Shown one piece after another: positions 7,503 through 17,600 of a stretch of DNA of 64,000 bases. The notes under the pieces are model-generated. The model searched no databases. It saw only the letters and a program-made list of their open reading frames with translations, and was not told where the DNA came from. This stretch comes from Salinimonas lutimaris (GTDB lineage Bacteria > Pseudomonadota > Gammaproteobacteria > Enterobacterales > Alteromonadaceae): positions 2,070,001-2,134,000 of the forward strand of contig NZ_CP036536.1 of NCBI RefSeq assembly GCF_005222225.1. Direction: 5' to 3'. The translations under genes were made by a program, and so were the position numbers. The first letter of the stretch is position 1, and every line of letters begins with the position of its first letter.

Positions 7503-9260
7503 TTATGACCGGCGAAACCGGCGGAATCCGACCAGACCGGCCAGTAATGCGATCCACCACGGCCCGGTAGCCGCTCCGCTGCGCTCAAAGCCTTCATCTT
7601 CGTCGCTGCCCACATCGTCAGCATCGCACTGTTCAATCTGGCCATTGGCGTTAGGGGTCAGTTTTACCGCGACCACCACTTCATCCTGCTCTTCTTCACC
7701 AGCGTCATTCATTGCTGTTGTGCCATCAATGTTGCGTACGGCTTTTTCGATAATTGCATTGGCAATGATTTCGCCATTGTCATTGATATCAATAGCATCA
7801 ACAATTTCGTACGGGCTGTCACAGCTTGTCAGCGTGTTCAGGTCAATAACGCTGTCGTCTTCGCCCACGGTATACATAAAGCCATGTGTTTTGGTCACAG
7901 AGCTCTGCGTGGCCTGTACCTGCGAGTTACCTACAATAGTATTATTGTTATTAATCGCCTGACCAATCGTTTCTGCATTAGAGAAGAAACCTTCAGGGTA
8001 CACTGTTTCACCGGTTTCCAGATTGTGCGCAAACAGGAATTCACGGGCAATGCTGTTAGGCGAACGGGTTACTGTACCTGTGACCCAGCCATTATTATTG
8101 ATGGCACTGGCCTGGCTCAGCTGGTTTTCATCCCGGTCCAGCAGTTCCGTTGTTTCTCCGTCAATAAACGAAGTGGCGACGGTCCGGGCCGGACGGGTGG
8201 TCGTGGTGCTGCTACCGGTGGCTGTTCGTGATGTCAGCAAAACCTGCTCTTCGATGGCTGAATAGCCTACGCCTACCCCGGCATCATTAATATCCTGAAC
8301 ACGACCACGCTTGAAAAACGGATTGGTGTCATCGTCGGCTTCAAATACCAGCGGATATACTATGGTATTGACAACTTCACCCGACGCATTTAACTGCCAC
8401 ACCACGGGGTTCAGTGTGGCGTTATTTAACTGCGTAGACGAAAACGAGGATGTTGTGCTGCTGTAAGCCAGCGTTGCCAGACAGCGCTCTTCCGGTTCAA
8501 TGGCCCGGTTTTCGTCATCCTGACATTCTGCCACGCTATCCATGAAGTCGTCGGTATAGGCAGTAGAGGCATAGCCTGCTACTTCAAAATTACTGTTAAC
8601 TGCATAGGCAGCCGCATAGCCATTCAACGTATCATCCGGCGATGGCAGGCGCACAGCAGTGCCGTTTACATAGGCAAAGGCCTGTTGAATACCGGCTGAT
8701 AAAATGTAAGTGGTATCATCGCCATCATCGTTGGTATATACCAGGGGTAAAAATGGCAGTTCACCATCTCCCACGATAAAATCGCGGCTCAGGCTATCAC
8801 GGGCTATGCCACGTACTGACCAGGTGTAATCATCATCACCTTCGGGTATGACATCGAGCGCCGGGACCAGCTCAGCATCGGTCAAATCCGATACATAGCT
8901 TCTGAAATCAGTCAGCTGCACATTGGTTTTGCTGCGCGTGCTTCGTACTGTCGACAGATTGGCCACAATGGTATTGTAATCATTGGTGGTAAAGACGCCG
9001 GCGCGAGCATCGTCCGGTGCTTCCAGTGCGCTTTCAATGGCAGTGAAAAAGCCGGTTTCTTCCAGTAACTCAACATCCAGACGGGGGGAGAACTCTTCGC
9101 CCACTGTAGTCAGCATTGCACCGGTGTTATCTATTGCGCTTGCAAAGTTATTCTGGCCGATATCTTCAACCGGCAAAGGCGTTATTTCATAGGTTGCGGC
9201 AAGCGCTGATGCACTGCCTGTAGCCAGTAGTACGGCTGCGGCTAGCTGTGTTTTTTTCAT
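7503..9260 (-). CDS. DUF3466 family secreted protein with GlyGly-CTERM-like tail
   Basis: A 585-residue exported protein of unknown function. It starts MKKTQLAAAVLLATGSASA, a clear signal peptide ending near ALAA. The body is acidic and rich in D, N, T and S, with repeated short units of the type AINNNGWVTGTV, INDAGVGVGYS and INNNNTIVGNS, which suggest a repeat or beta-propeller-like fold. The C-terminus has SGAATGPWWIALLAGLVGF followed by RRFRRS. This small-residue motif, hydrophobic helix and basic end is the layout of GlyGly-CTERM sorting signals handled by rhombosortase. The ATG at 9260 follows AGGA; an in-frame TTG one codon earlier is unlikely. The position after uup is one I associate with the family in Alteromonadales and vibrios. 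Confidence 0.82.
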   Translation of the reverse strand: MKKTQLAAAVLLATGSASALAATYEITPLPVEDIGQNNFASAIDNTGAMLTTVGEEFSPRLDVELLEETGFFTAIESALEAPDDARAGVFTTNDYNTIVANLSTVRSTRSKTNVQLTDFRSYVSDLTDAELVPALDVIPEGDDDYTWSVRGIARDSLSRDFIVGDGELPFLPLVYTNDDGDDTTYILSAGIQQAFAYVNGTAVRLPSPDDTLNGYAAAYAVNSNFEVAGYASTAYTDDFMDSVAECQDDENRAIEPEERCLATLAYSSTTSSFSSTQLNNATLNPVVWQLNASGEVVNTIVYPLVFEADDDTNPFFKRGRVQDINDAGVGVGYSAIEEQVLLTSRTATGSSTTTTRPARTVATSFIDGETTELLDRDENQLSQASAINNNGWVTGTVTRSPNSIAREFLFAHNLETGETVYPEGFFSNAETIGQAINNNNTIVGNSQVQATQSSVTKTHGFMYTVGEDDSVIDLNTLTSCDSPYEIVDAIDINDNGEIIANAIIEKAVRNIDGTTAMNDAGEEEQDEVVVAVKLTPNANGQIEQCDADDVGSDEDEGFERSGAATGPWWIALLAGLVGFRRFRRS

Positions 9261-9272
9261 CAAAATTCCTAT

Positions 9273-11210
9273 TTACTGCTGAGCGTCTTCCAACATGCTC
9301 TCAAGTTCATCCCAGCGCGCGTATTTTTCATTCAGCGCTGTTTCGGTATCGTTCAATTCTGCCAGCAAGGCTGCAGTGGTGTCACTGTCTTGTTTAAAGA
9401 AGTCCGGGTCGTTTACCGATGTCTGAAGCGTATCCAGTTTTTCTTCTAAGATCTCGATTTCTTTGGGCAAAGAGTCCAGTTCCCGCTGATCTTTGTATGA
9501 TAGCTTTTTCGTCTTACGTACAGAAGACTTAGGCTTAGGACTGTCAGTTTCTGATTTAGTTTCATAGCCCGCCTGCGCAGCGGCCTTTTTTGCCTGTTGC
9601 TGTTGTTTTTCCTGACTCTTGTACCATTCCTGCACATCAGAAAAACCACCCACAAATTCTTTGAGCGAGCCTTCACCCTCGAATACCAGACAGCTGTTTG
9701 CCACATTATCCACAAATTCACGGTCATGGCTGACCAGTAGTACCGTGCCCTCATACTGAGACAACAACGTCTCCAGCATTTCCAGTGTTTCCACATCCAG
9801 ATCATTGGTCGGCTCATCGAGCACCAGCAAGTTACTGGGTTTGAGCATCAGTTTGGCCAGCATCAGGCGGTTTTTCTCACCACCGGATAGTGATTTAACC
9901 GGGGCATTGACCCGTTCCGGGGAAAACAGATAATCCTGCAGATAACTGATCACATGGCGGGGATGGCCATTAACCATCAAGTCACGTTTACCATCGGCAA
10001 CCGCATCAATCACGGTTTTTTCCAGGTCCAGACCAAACCGGTGCTGGTCGAAATACGCCACCTCCAGATTTGTGCCCTGCTTTACAGCGCCGGTCTGCGG
10101 ATTAAGCTGGCCTAACAGTAGTTTTATCAGGGTACTTTTACCACAGCCATTAGGGCCGACCAGGGCCAGTTTATCACCGCGCAGCACGTTCAGATTCAGG
10201 TGCGACACGATAGTTTTGGACTCAATAGCATAACTTAAGTCGTTAACTTCAAATACCATTTTGCCAGAGCGGACGCCCTGATGCTGGGCCGCCACCACAT
10301 TACCCTGTAAATCACGCCGGGCCTTGCGCTCATCGCGCAGCTTTTTCAATGCCCTGACGCGACCTTCATTACGGGTGCGGCGCGCTTTAATGCCCTGCCG
10401 AATCCAGACTTCTTCCTGGGCCAGCTTTTTGTCAAATTCAGCATTGTGCGCAGCTTCAACTTCCAGGTCCTGCTGTTTTTTCTCCAGATAACTTTCATAG
10501 TTACCCGGATAGCTGGCCAGGCTGCCACGGTCAAGATCGACAATACGGGTGGCCAGATTACGAATAAAAGCCCGGTCGTGGCTGACAAAAACAATGGCCC
10601 CGTTATAGGCTTTCAGGCTTTGTTCCAGCCAGCGGATCATTTCAATATCCAGGTGGTTGGTTGGTTCGTCCAGCAGTAACAGATCTGGCTGACGAACCAG
10701 TGCGCGGGCCAGGGCTGCCTTACGGCGCCAGCCTCCGGACAGGGTCGATAATGACACATCCGGATCAAGCTTAAGCATGGTCAGGGTTTGGGAGATTTGC
10801 TGTTCAAATTGCCAGGCATCCCGTGCTTCCAGTTCAGATTGCAGTACTTCCATCCGCGCCAGATTTTTATCAGTGGGCTCTTCAGCAACCAGCCGGGTCT
10901 GATGATAATAATTCTTGATGATATTGCCCACATCAGCCAGTCCTTCTGCGACGTAGTCGTACAGGGTCACATCGGTAGTTTGTGGCGGGTCCTGCTCCAA
11001 TCGGGCCACAATGGTCTGATTATCAATAATACGCTGGCCGTCATCAGCAATCACATCCCCTGAAATCACTTTCATCAGGGTGGATTTACCACTGCCGTTA
11101 CGACCAACCAGACACACCCGCTCGCCCGGCTGAACAATCAGTTCAACGCCGTCCAGCAGCGGTGGGTTACCGTAAATAACCGTAATGTTTTTTAACTGCA
11201 AAATACTCAT
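9273..11210 (-). CDS. uup: ABC-F type ATPase Uup
   Basis: Soluble ABC-F ATPase with two nucleotide-binding domains and no membrane segments; E. coli Uup affects precise transposon excision and ribosome or DNA transactions. The 645 residues contain Walker A motifs GRNGSGKST and GPNGCGKST, signature motifs LSGGWRRKAALARAL and LSGGEKNRLMLAKL, and Walker B with LLLDEPTNHLD and LVLDEPTNDLD. The C-terminal 110 residues form a basic linker and coiled coil (SYKDQRELDSLPKEIEILEE), the Uup DNA-binding tail. Its ATG overlaps the stop of the glutaredoxin-like gene by 4 bp. It lies between rlmKL and DUF3466, matching the E. coli order rlmL-uup. Confidence 0.95.
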   Translation of the reverse strand: MSILQLKNITVIYGNPPLLDGVELIVQPGERVCLVGRNGSGKSTLMKVISGDVIADDGQRIIDNQTIVARLEQDPPQTTDVTLYDYVAEGLADVGNIIKNYYHQTRLVAEEPTDKNLARMEVLQSELEARDAWQFEQQISQTLTMLKLDPDVSLSTLSGGWRRKAALARALVRQPDLLLLDEPTNHLDIEMIRWLEQSLKAYNGAIVFVSHDRAFIRNLATRIVDLDRGSLASYPGNYESYLEKKQQDLEVEAAHNAEFDKKLAQEEVWIRQGIKARRTRNEGRVRALKKLRDERKARRDLQGNVVAAQHQGVRSGKMVFEVNDLSYAIESKTIVSHLNLNVLRGDKLALVGPNGCGKSTLIKLLLGQLNPQTGAVKQGTNLEVAYFDQHRFGLDLEKTVIDAVADGKRDLMVNGHPRHVISYLQDYLFSPERVNAPVKSLSGGEKNRLMLAKLMLKPSNLLVLDEPTNDLDVETLEMLETLLSQYEGTVLLVSHDREFVDNVANSCLVFEGEGSLKEFVGGFSDVQEWYKSQEKQQQQAKKAAAQAGYETKSETDSPKPKSSVRKTKKLSYKDQRELDSLPKEIEILEEKLDTLQTSVNDPDFFKQDSDTTAALLAELNDTETALNEKYARWDELESMLEDAQQ

Positions 11211-11458
11211 TGTAAAAATAACTCCAGCTCTGCCAGCGCAAACGGCCAGGCCAGTTCTGCGTTGGTATCAGTGCGTAAAAGTACCGGAATGCGGGCGCCA
11301 TAGCGATGATATAGCGCAGGTGAAGTGCGCACATTGATGGTTTCCAGCATCCAGTGACCGGCCGCAGAGGATTGCAAAAATATCGCTTGTGCTTTGTTAC
11401 ACAGCTGGCAACCCGGACCGGTATACAAAATCAGGTTCAACGACGAAATACCCAGCAC
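11207..11458 (-). CDS. Glutaredoxin-like thiol protein (DUF836 type)
   Basis: An 83-residue thioredoxin-fold protein. The N-terminal strand LNLILYTGPGCQLCNKAQ carries a CxxC motif, and a cis-Pro-like RIPVLL lies near residue 56, as in the short glutaredoxin-like family. The substrate is unknown. The ATG at 11458 overlaps the end of rlmKL by 22 bp; a TTG at about 11440 would shorten the overlap and still keep the first strand, so the start is uncertain. The stop overlaps the uup start by 4 bp. The gene is sandwiched in the rlmKL-uup run and is probably translated by coupling. Confidence 0.8.
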   Translation of the reverse strand: MLGISSLNLILYTGPGCQLCNKAQAIFLQSSAAGHWMLETINVRTSPALYHRYGARIPVLLRTDTNAELAWPFALAELELFLQ

Positions 11459-13533
11459 TTGTGAATATTTTTATTGCGGGAGAAATCCTGCGGTATCGTC
11501 TGGGCGGAAATATCTTCAACACTGAAACCCAGGGCCTCTACCGCGGCCTTGTCCAGTTTAAAACCACGCTTGTTGTTGGAAAATATGATTGTGCCAGTGT
11601 CATTCAAACACTTGGCAGCATTGGTCAGCAGCGCCATGTGATCACGTTGCACATCCCAGGTTTCGTTCATCCGTTTTGAATTGGAAAACGACGGCGGATC
11701 GATAAATATCAGATCGTATTTACCTGTATGCTCGGCCAGCCACTTTGTACAGTCAGCCTGAATAAATGCATAAGGACCAGCCAGTTTGTTCAGTTTGAAG
11801 TTATCTTTAGCCCAGTCCAGATAGGTTTTTGACATATCTACGGTACATACTGAGCGAGCGCCACCGAGCGCGGCCGCCACTGACACACTACCGGTGTAGG
11901 AAAACAGGTTCAGTACATCTTTATTACGTGCTTCTTTACGCACAATCTGACGGGTGTCACGATGGTCCAGAAATAAACCGGTATCCAGGTAATCAGTCAG
12001 ATTAACCAGCAGTCGGGCACCATTTTCCCAGACCTGCATTTTGTCGCCTTTCTTATCGAACTTCTCGTACTGTGCAGTGCCTTTTTGTTTGGTACGTACT
12101 TTCAGTGCGATTTTGCTGGCCGGAACACCGGTCACCACCGGCAGGTGCAGCAATACTTCCTGCAAGCGGCGGCGGGCTTTATCTTCGCTGACATCTTTAG
12201 GTGGCGCGTATTCTTGTACAACCAGCCAGTCATCGTAGTGATCAATCGCCACGTTATAATCGGGCAGATCAGCATCATAGATACGGTAACAGTTAGTATC
12301 CTGCTGTTTTATCCAGCTTTTGAGCTTTTTCAGATTTTTACGCAGACGATTGGCAAATTCATGGTTTTGCGCATCTTCACTGAATTGCTCACAGTTTGCG
12401 GCATTCATTTCGTAGTTAACCAGACGACATTCCAGCTTACCGTTATTCATGGCGTAGTCTTTACTGGCCCGCAATTTCAGCACCCGCAGTAAATCGCGAT
12501 TACTGGATAACAGCGTGATATTCCAGCCTTTCCACGCGGTTTTTAAATGCTTACCCCAGTCAGCAAACAGCGGTACCAGGCTGGTCAGTTCACCCAAACG
12601 CTCCCCGTAAGGCGGGTTAGACACCATAAAGCCTTTTTCTTTGACTGGTGGCGCTGCTTTGGTGGCATCGGTGACGGCAAACTGAATATCGTTATAAACG
12701 CCGGCTTCATCAGCATTGCTTTTCGCAATACTGACCATTTTACGGCTCATATCACTGGCATGTATCACCGCCCCGGCAGGTTGCTGGGCGTCAATGGCCG
12801 CATCTACCAGGTTATCCCACATCTCGCCGTTATGCTGCTGCCAGTGGGTAAAGCCCCAGTAGGCCCGCTTGATACCGGGCGCAATGTTACGGGCAATATA
12901 GGCGGCTTCAATGGCAATAGTACCCGAACCGCACATGATATCTGCCAATGGCTGGTTGGTATGACGAGTCCAGCCGGAGCGCATCAGCATGGCGCAGGCA
13001 ATATGTTCTTTAAGAGGAGCATCGCCGGTCTGGGTACGATACGCCCGCTGATGCAGACTGTTACCACTTAAATCTACCCCAATTGTCACGTTTTCACGCT
13101 GACAACGTGCATACACCGGTAAGTCGGGCTGTCGGCGTTCCACCGATGGACGCTGGCTACCTTCAGCCACAAACTGATCCACAATGGCATCTTTTATCTT
13201 GACCGCACCAAATTGAGTATTGTTAATAGCCCGGTTGGTCCCCACAAACTGAACGCTCAGGGTCTGGGTGGGCTTGAGGTGCTGCGGCCAGTCAACACTG
13301 TCGGCGACCTGATATAGCTGCTCGGCCGAGTCGCACTTACCGCTGGCCAGTTGCCAGATGACCCGGTTGGCAAGGCGTGACCATAAGCACAAGGTGTAAG
13401 CTTGCTCCAGTGTGCCGTCAAAAATCACGGCGCCCGGACTCAGGCGGGTTTCCACGCCCGGGCACAAGGTTTCAATTTCCTGCTTGAGCAGTTCGTCCAG
13501 ACCACGACTGGTGGTGACGAGAATAGTATTCAT
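11437..13533 (-). CDS. rlmL: Bifunctional 23S rRNA methyltransferase RlmKL (G2445 N2 and G2069 N7)
   Basis: Two fused SAM-dependent methyltransferases acting on 23S rRNA during large-subunit assembly. The 698 residues are ordered as an N-terminal THUMP region (about 1-160), the RlmL domain with MCGSGTIAIEAA and the catalytic VSNPPYGERLG, then the RlmK domain with VLNLFSYTGSVSVAAALGGA and IFIDPPSFSNSKRM. Length and order match E. coli RlmL. I use the ATG at 13533; an in-frame TTG two codons upstream is less likely. It lies 37 bp after pyrD and overlaps the glutaredoxin-like gene by 22 bp. Confidence 0.96.
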   Translation of the reverse strand: MNTILVTTSRGLDELLKQEIETLCPGVETRLSPGAVIFDGTLEQAYTLCLWSRLANRVIWQLASGKCDSAEQLYQVADSVDWPQHLKPTQTLSVQFVGTNRAINNTQFGAVKIKDAIVDQFVAEGSQRPSVERRQPDLPVYARCQRENVTIGVDLSGNSLHQRAYRTQTGDAPLKEHIACAMLMRSGWTRHTNQPLADIMCGSGTIAIEAAYIARNIAPGIKRAYWGFTHWQQHNGEMWDNLVDAAIDAQQPAGAVIHASDMSRKMVSIAKSNADEAGVYNDIQFAVTDATKAAPPVKEKGFMVSNPPYGERLGELTSLVPLFADWGKHLKTAWKGWNITLLSSNRDLLRVLKLRASKDYAMNNGKLECRLVNYEMNAANCEQFSEDAQNHEFANRLRKNLKKLKSWIKQQDTNCYRIYDADLPDYNVAIDHYDDWLVVQEYAPPKDVSEDKARRRLQEVLLHLPVVTGVPASKIALKVRTKQKGTAQYEKFDKKGDKMQVWENGARLLVNLTDYLDTGLFLDHRDTRQIVRKEARNKDVLNLFSYTGSVSVAAALGGARSVCTVDMSKTYLDWAKDNFKLNKLAGPYAFIQADCTKWLAEHTGKYDLIFIDPPSFSNSKRMNETWDVQRDHMALLTNAAKCLNDTGTIIFSNNKRGFKLDKAAVEALGFSVEDISAQTIPQDFSRNKNIHKCWVFRR

Positions 13534-13570
13534 AAACAATCATTACTCAGCCGGCGCAGGCCGGCATTAG

Positions 13571-14578
13571 TTAAATAGCTTTAGCGATCTGGCGGATAAG
13601 CGCCGGACCCTGATAAATAAAGGCAGAATATACCTGCACCAGTGATGCACCGGCGTCCAGCCGATCTCTGGCCGCCTGGGCCGAATCAATGCCGCCAACA
13701 CCGATAATCGGAATGGCGCGATCCAGTGCCGCCGACAGCTTGCGGGTAACATCCAGCGACACCTGCGTCATCACCGCGCCGCTCAGACCACCGGCCTCAT
13801 CTGCATGTGGCAAGCCACTCACCGCATCCCGGCTTAAGGTGGTATTGGTGGCAATGACACCATCCATTTTGCTGGTAATCAGCGACTGAGCGATGGAGGT
13901 AATTTCTTCGTCCGACAAATCTGGTGCAATCTTAATAAACAGCGGAACATACTTTCCGTGAGTCTGACAGAGTTTTTCCTGTGCCTCTTTCAGGCCAGTC
14001 AGCAGTGCATCCAGAGCAGCGCCGTATTGCAGGTTACGTAATCCCGGTGTGTTGGGTGACGAGATATTCACTGTGACATAACTGGCATAAGGATACACCT
14101 TGTTCAGACATAGCAGATAATCTTCTAGTGCGCGGTTTTCTTCAGTGTCTTTGTTTTTACCGATATTTATACCGATAGTGCCTTTAAACTGGCTGTTTTT
14201 CACATTTTCAACCAGATAATCCACGCCCTTATTGTTAAACCCCATGCGATTGATAATCGCTTGTTTTTCCGGAATGCGGAACAGGCGGGGTTTGGGGTTC
14301 CCCGGCTGAGGGCGTGGGGTGACCGTGCCCACCTCGATAAAGCCAAAGCCCATCGCAGCAAACGCATCAATACACTCACCATTTTTATCCAGGCCAGCCG
14401 CCAGTCCGACCGGATTGGCAAAGTGGATGCCTGCCACGGTGACCGGTTTTTCGATGGTGGAATGACTATAGATCTTTTTTAGCGGTGTGTGCTGGGTGCG
14501 CTTTAACCAGTTCATGGCAAAGTCATGGCTGGTTTCAGGTTCACATTGTAAAAGTAGTTTCTGTACGATGGATTGCAT
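13571..14578 (-). CDS. pyrD: Dihydroorotate dehydrogenase (quinone), class 2
   Basis: Oxidises dihydroorotate to orotate in pyrimidine synthesis and passes electrons to quinone at the inner membrane. The 335 residues compare with 336 in E. coli. An N-terminal helix for membrane contact ([20 protein letters not shown]) is present, then [31 protein letters not shown] (catalytic Ser region), [10 protein letters not shown] and [17 protein letters not shown] with the FMN phosphate site. It is the first gene of the run pyrD-rlmKL-glutaredoxin-uup-DUF3466; E. coli has the same neighbourhood with extra genes inserted. A terminator for gdhB lies upstream. Confidence 0.97.
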   Translation of the reverse strand: MQSIVQKLLLQCEPETSHDFAMNWLKRTQHTPLKKIYSHSTIEKPVTVAGIHFANPVGLAAGLDKNGECIDAFAAMGFGFIEVGTVTPRPQPGNPKPRLFRIPEKQAIINRMGFNNKGVDYLVENVKNSQFKGTIGINIGKNKDTEENRALEDYLLCLNKVYPYASYVTVNISSPNTPGLRNLQYGAALDALLTGLKEAQEKLCQTHGKYVPLFIKIAPDLSDEEITSIAQSLITSKMDGVIATNTTLSRDAVSGLPHADEAGGLSGAVMTQVSLDVTRKLSAALDRAIPIIGVGGIDSAQAARDRLDAGASLVQVYSAFIYQGPALIRQIAKAI

Positions 14579-14599
14579 ATCGGGCGTTATCTATAAAAA

Positions 14600-14620
14600 A
14601 GCCCTGTCAGTCACAGGGCT
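14600..14620 (-). terminator. Intrinsic terminator after gdhB
   Basis: AGCCCTGT and ACAGGGCT form an 8-bp stem around a 5-nt loop, followed on the minus strand by TTTTTT. It sits between the gdhB stop (14644) and the pyrD start (14578), separating the two minus-strand units. Confidence 0.88.
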
Positions 14621-14643
14621 TTGATTCGACGAATAACGCTATT

Positions 14644-17600
14644 CTAATGGTTAGACTTCACGCTTAAAAGCATCAATTCACGTAAAGCGACGGAAAACTT
14701 CGCAAAATCGTGTGCAGAGCTGGTTTTAAACTCTGACATCATGTGATACCAGCGTTTTAACAGCGCCTGATTATTGTCCATCCAGCTGTTAAGCACTTCG
14801 TCCGCATCGGTGGCATCCGGACGGCTGGCCAGCAGATTCGCGGTAATAGAGCGCTGCTGCCAGTCCAGTTCTTCACGATACGAAGCCCGGGCCAGTGCCT
14901 GCCAGTGGTTGCTGACTGCCTGGTTGTTAATCTGGTCAAGGAACCAGTGCAGCTCAAGCTTGTTACCCAGCTGGAAGTACAGATTAGAAATTATCGCTGT
15001 GGAATGCGGGTCATTTTCATCAATCTGAGCAATATCCAGTGCCGAGAACATATTAGAGAAACTGGCGACCTTGTACGCCAGCTCTTCCGGCACACCATTA
15101 TCAACCAGTTTTTTGGTAGCTTTTTCAAGCGCGGTATACTCATCTTTAACCAGATAGCTTTGCAGGTTCTGGCTCAGATGATCAAACGTACTGCGATAGG
15201 CATCAATGGCTTCCTGAATTCCCATGTTCAGATTACCGTGGCGGATATACCAGCGCGCGGTACGGCGCATGATCCGACGGGCGTTTTCCAGCATCCGCAG
15301 TTGCAGATCAGCATCAATTCTGTTGTCCAGCGCTTCAATGTCTTTCCACAGTGAGCCGATATTGAAAATGCCTTTAACAATTGAGTAAGCATTCGCAATC
15401 TCATCTACCGTTGCACCGGTTTCTTCCTGCATGCGAAAAACAAAGTTCAGCCCCATATCGTTAATCATGTTATTGGTTAACTTAGTGGCAATAATTTCAC
15501 CGCGCAGCGGATGCTGCTGCATTTGCTCGGCAAACTTATCCCGCAGCACAGCAGGGAAAGCCTCTACCAGTAAGCGGCCGTGATACGCATTGTCAGTAAT
15601 TGCCGGAATATTCAGCTCATCTTTTAATACCATTTTGCCATAGGCAATCAGCACGCTAAGCTCCGGACGGGTCAGTCCGCGATCGGCGGCAACCCGGTCT
15701 GAAATTTCATCGTCGGTCGGAATAAATTCCAGTTCGCGATTCAGCTTGCCATCACGTTCAAGACCGTGAATAAAGCGCAGCTGTTCTTTAAGCGTAGAGA
15801 CACCGGCACGTTCAGTAATGGAAATAGACTGGGTTTGACGATAGCAGTCCTGAATCACCAGTTTAGCCACATCATCGGTCATGTCGTACAGCAGGTTATT
15901 GCGCTGCTTGACGGTCAGGTCGCCGCTATTCACCAGACTGTTAAGCAGAATCTTAATGTTAACTTCGTTATCCGAGCAATCTACCCCGCCAACATTGTCG
16001 ATAAAGTCGGTGTTAACCCGGCCGCCGTTGGCGGCGTATTCCACCCGACCAAGCTGGGTTAAGCCCAGGTTACCGCCCTCACCCACAATTTTGGCCTGTA
16101 CATCCCGGCCATTGACCCGCAGATCATCATTGGCCCGGTCGCCCACTTCAGCGTGCGACTCTTTCTTGCTCTTAATGTACGTACCGATACCGCCGTTCCA
16201 GATGAGGTCTACCGGCATTTTCAGAATGTTGTGAATCAGCTCGTTCGGGGTCATTGTCATCTGACGGGTACCCAGCAGCTTTTTCATCTCTGGTGTCAGT
16301 TTGATTGACTTGGCCGAACGGGAGAACACACCACCGCCTTTGGAGATAAGCTCTTTATTGTAGTCATCCCAGGTCAGACGAGGATTTTCAAATAACCGTT
16401 TGCGCTCAGCATAGCTGGTGGCGGCATCCGGATCAGGGTCAAAGAAGATATGCAGGTGGTTAAACGCTGAAATCAAACGGGTGTGCTCAGATAACAGCAT
16501 ACCATTACCAAACACATCGCCGGCCATATCACCGATACCCACCGCAGTAAAATCGGTGGTCTGGCAGTCAATGCCAACTTCACGGAAATGGCGTTTCACA
16601 GACTCCCAGGCACCTCGGGCGGTAATGGCCATCTTCTTGTGGTCATAACCAATACTGCCGCCAGAAGCAAATGCATCGCCCATCCAGAAATTATATTCAT
16701 TGGAAATACCGTTGGCGATATCCGAGAATGTGGCAGTGCCTTTATCGGCCGCTACCACCAGATACGGGTCATCGTCGTCCAGACGAACCACATCTTTAGG
16801 CGGTACAATTTCACCATTGACAATATTGTCGGTAATATCCAACAAACTGCGGATAAAGGTGCGATAGCATGCCTGACCTTCAGCCTGCATGGCTTCGCGG
16901 CCTTCTGCCACCGGCAGCTGTTTACATACAAAGCCACCTTTGGCACCTACCGGTACAATCACCGTATTTTTAACCTGCTGAGCTTTTACCAGCCCCAGAA
17001 TCTCGGTGCGGAAGTCTTCCTGACGATCAGACCAGCGCAGACCACCACGGGCCACTTTTCCGCCGCGCAGATGCACGCCTTCCACCTTCGGTGAGTAAAC
17101 AAAAATCTCAAACTTAGGCAGTGGCAGCGGCATTTCGGGGATCATGTCCGGTGACAGCTTAAACGAGACATAAGGTTTCTCATTACCCTCGTCATCATTC
17201 TGATAGAAGTTAGTCCGCAGTGTTGCCTGCATCATGTCCAGATAACGACGAATAATACGGTCATCATCCAGGTTACTGACGTTGTCCAGCTGTGACTTGA
17301 TTTCGTCAAAGGTGGTTTCTTCTTTTTTCTTAGTCCGCTTTTTCGCCGGATTAAACCGCAGGTCAAAATAAGTGACCAGCAATTTGGCAATCTTAGGATA
17401 GTTAGACAGTGTATTGGCGATATAGTCACGGCTAAAGGAGCTGCCGGTCTGACGCATATATTTTGCATACGCACGCAGGACGGTGACCTTACGGCCCGTC
17501 ATGCCTGCGCCCAGAATCAGACGGTTAAATGCGTCATCTTCCAGCGTGTTATTCCATACTTTGGCAAACGCATCCTGAAACAAGGTCTGGGCGGTTTCCA

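Noticed and set aside
12547..13071. Open frame of 174 codons on the plus strand opposite rlmKL
   Set aside because: It lies wholly inside the confirmed rlmKL coding region on the other strand, lacks a family resemblance and a convincing ribosome site; long antisense frames are expected in GC-balanced coding DNA.
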